From CAZIWX01 sp964543125 (lineage in GTDB: Bacteria > Fidelibacterota > UBA8477), in the NCBI GenBank assembly GCA_964543125.1, contig CAZIWX010000006.1:1-49847 (forward strand): a stretch of DNA of 49,847 nucleotides, written 5' to 3'. The translations under genes and the position numbers were made by a program. This document shows, one piece after another, positions 49,113 through 49,847 of the stretch (within the stretch, counting starts at the first letter, position 1; every line of letters starts with the position of its first letter). Below the pieces are notes generated by a model. That model ran no database searches. It was not told the DNA's origin and was given only the letters and a program-made list of their open reading frames with translations.

Positions 49113-49847
49113 ATGTTGATATTAATTTATCTGTCAAGTGGATTGTTTCTGGGTTGGTCGTTGGGCGCCAATGATGCCGCTAATGTGTTCGGAACCGCGG
49201 TCAGCACTAAAATGGTGCGCTTTCGAACGGCGTCGATCGTGGCCAGTATTTTCGTGATCCTCGGAGCAGTGAGCATGGGTTCCGGCGCCAGTGCGACCCT
49301 GGGGAAACTGGGTACTGTCAATGTGATGGCGGGTGCTTTTGTAGTGGCACTTTCCGCTGGGTTTGTAGTCTACACCATGGTCCGGTTAAGCTTGCCGGTG
49401 TCCACTTCGCAAGCCATTGTTGGTTCCATTATCGGCTGGAATTTATTTTCAGGCACCCTGGTGGATTATGGTGCTCTGCTAAAGATCGTGAGCAGTTGGC
49501 TAGCCGGGCCTATTCTGGCGATGATCTTCTCCATGATCATTTATTATCTTTTCCAAAAACTTGCTTCCCGCCTCAATATTCACATTTTTAGGATCGATTT
49601 GTATACTCGCATTGGTTTGATAGTAGTGGGTGCCTTTGGTGCTTATTCCCTGGGAGCAAATAACATTGCAAATGTGATGGGCGTGTTCGTTTCGGTCTCA
49701 CCTTTTAAAACCGTCAGCGTTTTGGGTTTATTTGAATTATCAGGTATCCACCAGCTCTTCCTCCTGGGCGGAATCGCTATCGCCGTGGGCATTCTGACTT
49801 ACTCAGGAAAAGTCATGGAAACCGTAGGCGCCAAAATCGTGAAGTTG
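49113..49847 (+). CDS. PiT family inorganic phosphate transporter (3' partial)
   Basis: The first 245 residues of a multi-TM phosphate:cation symporter; the reading frame is open to the window end. The N-terminal signature GANDAANVFGTAV follows LGWSLG. SLPVSTSQAIVGSIIG and GAYSLGANNIANVMG are the second PiT half-repeat motifs. TM helices are spread along the whole visible length. It imports phosphate with Na+ or H+. It follows the DUF47 and Ppx genes, so the three form a phosphate module. The C-terminal part lies outside the window. Confidence 0.93.
   Translation, partial: MLILIYLSSGLFLGWSLGANDAANVFGTAVSTKMVRFRTASIVASIFVILGAVSMGSGASATLGKLGTVNVMAGAFVVALSAGFVVYTMVRLSLPVSTSQAIVGSIIGWNLFSGTLVDYGALLKIVSSWLAGPILAMIFSMIIYYLFQKLASRLNIHIFRIDLYTRIGLIVVGAFGAYSLGANNIANVMGVFVSVSPFKTVSVLGLFELSGIHQLFLLGGIAIAVGILTYSGKVMETVGAKIVKL

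Noticed and set aside
1..49847. CRISPR arrays, tRNA, rRNA, tmRNA, SRP RNA, IS elements
   Set aside because: Looked for direct repeats with spacers, tRNA arms, conserved RNA cores and transposase motifs while reading; none seen, although short tRNAs could be missed by eye.

Overview
The window looks like a chromosomal contig from an uncultured Gram-negative bacterium of the Fibrobacterota-Chlorobiota-Bacteroidota (FCB) superphylum. The evidence is several secreted proteins ending in type IX (Por) sorting domains with PNPFN-like motifs, PorV-like and helix-hairpin-helix outer-membrane barrels, Omp28/DUF6029/TlpA-type surface genes, lipoproteins with lipoboxes, and a serine-palmitoyltransferase-like enzyme. 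Neomarinimicrobiota, Calditrichota or KSB1-type lineages would fit as well as Bacteroidota; the sequence alone does not decide. Exactly 100 N inside ychF mark a scaffold gap, so this is probably a draft or metagenome assembly. Most of the window is dense housekeeping DNA. I see no tRNA or rRNA gene, CRISPR array or transposase.

Layout. 65-9740 (minus strand): a nucleotide-sugar-type epimerase, ychF (split by the gap), a secreted amidase with a type IX tail, a PpiC lipoprotein, a two-TM K+ channel with RCK domain, and an M16 protease pair (one active, one catalytically dead lipoprotein). 9993-20551 (plus): eno, a DivIC/FtsB-like division protein, several envelope proteins, an AMIN-type amidase, murI and folC. 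20691-26310 (plus): a rho / rpmE / DUF1385 / prfA information-processing block, interrupted by a stand-alone Cas6-like protein and an aminotransferase. It is followed not by prmC but by a decayed DUF4920 lipoprotein gene. 27039-28471: ECF sigma factor, zinc-less anti-sigma-like protein, glutaredoxin and GroES, closed by a strong hairpin.

28586-31477: a thiol and reactive-sulfur cluster (CoA-disulfide-reductase-type flavoprotein, DUF1858, OsmC, rhodanese, DUF6132 and a tiny membrane peptide). 31548-36244: an extracytoplasmic cluster (Cys-rich type IX protein, TlpA-like thioredoxin, DUF6029 barrel, Omp28-like lipoprotein, DUF2231 membrane protein). 36314-45101: a complete fatty-acid beta-oxidation operon (TetR regulator, acyl-CoA dehydrogenase, thiolase, FadN) with a clear palindromic operator, flanked by two convergent paralogues of a secreted zinc S1/P1 nuclease or phospholipase C. 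45676-49847: a small unknown protein, an alpha-oxoamine synthase resembling bacterial serine palmitoyltransferase, and a phosphate module (Ppx/GppA, DUF47/PhoU-like, PiT transporter running off the end).

The most unusual items are the orphan Cas6b-like protein without any CRISPR context, the DUF6132 gene whose Shine-Dalgarno points to an ATA start codon, the sulfur/thiol gene cluster, the zinc-less anti-sigma module with GroES, and the inverted nuclease pair bracketing the fad operon.
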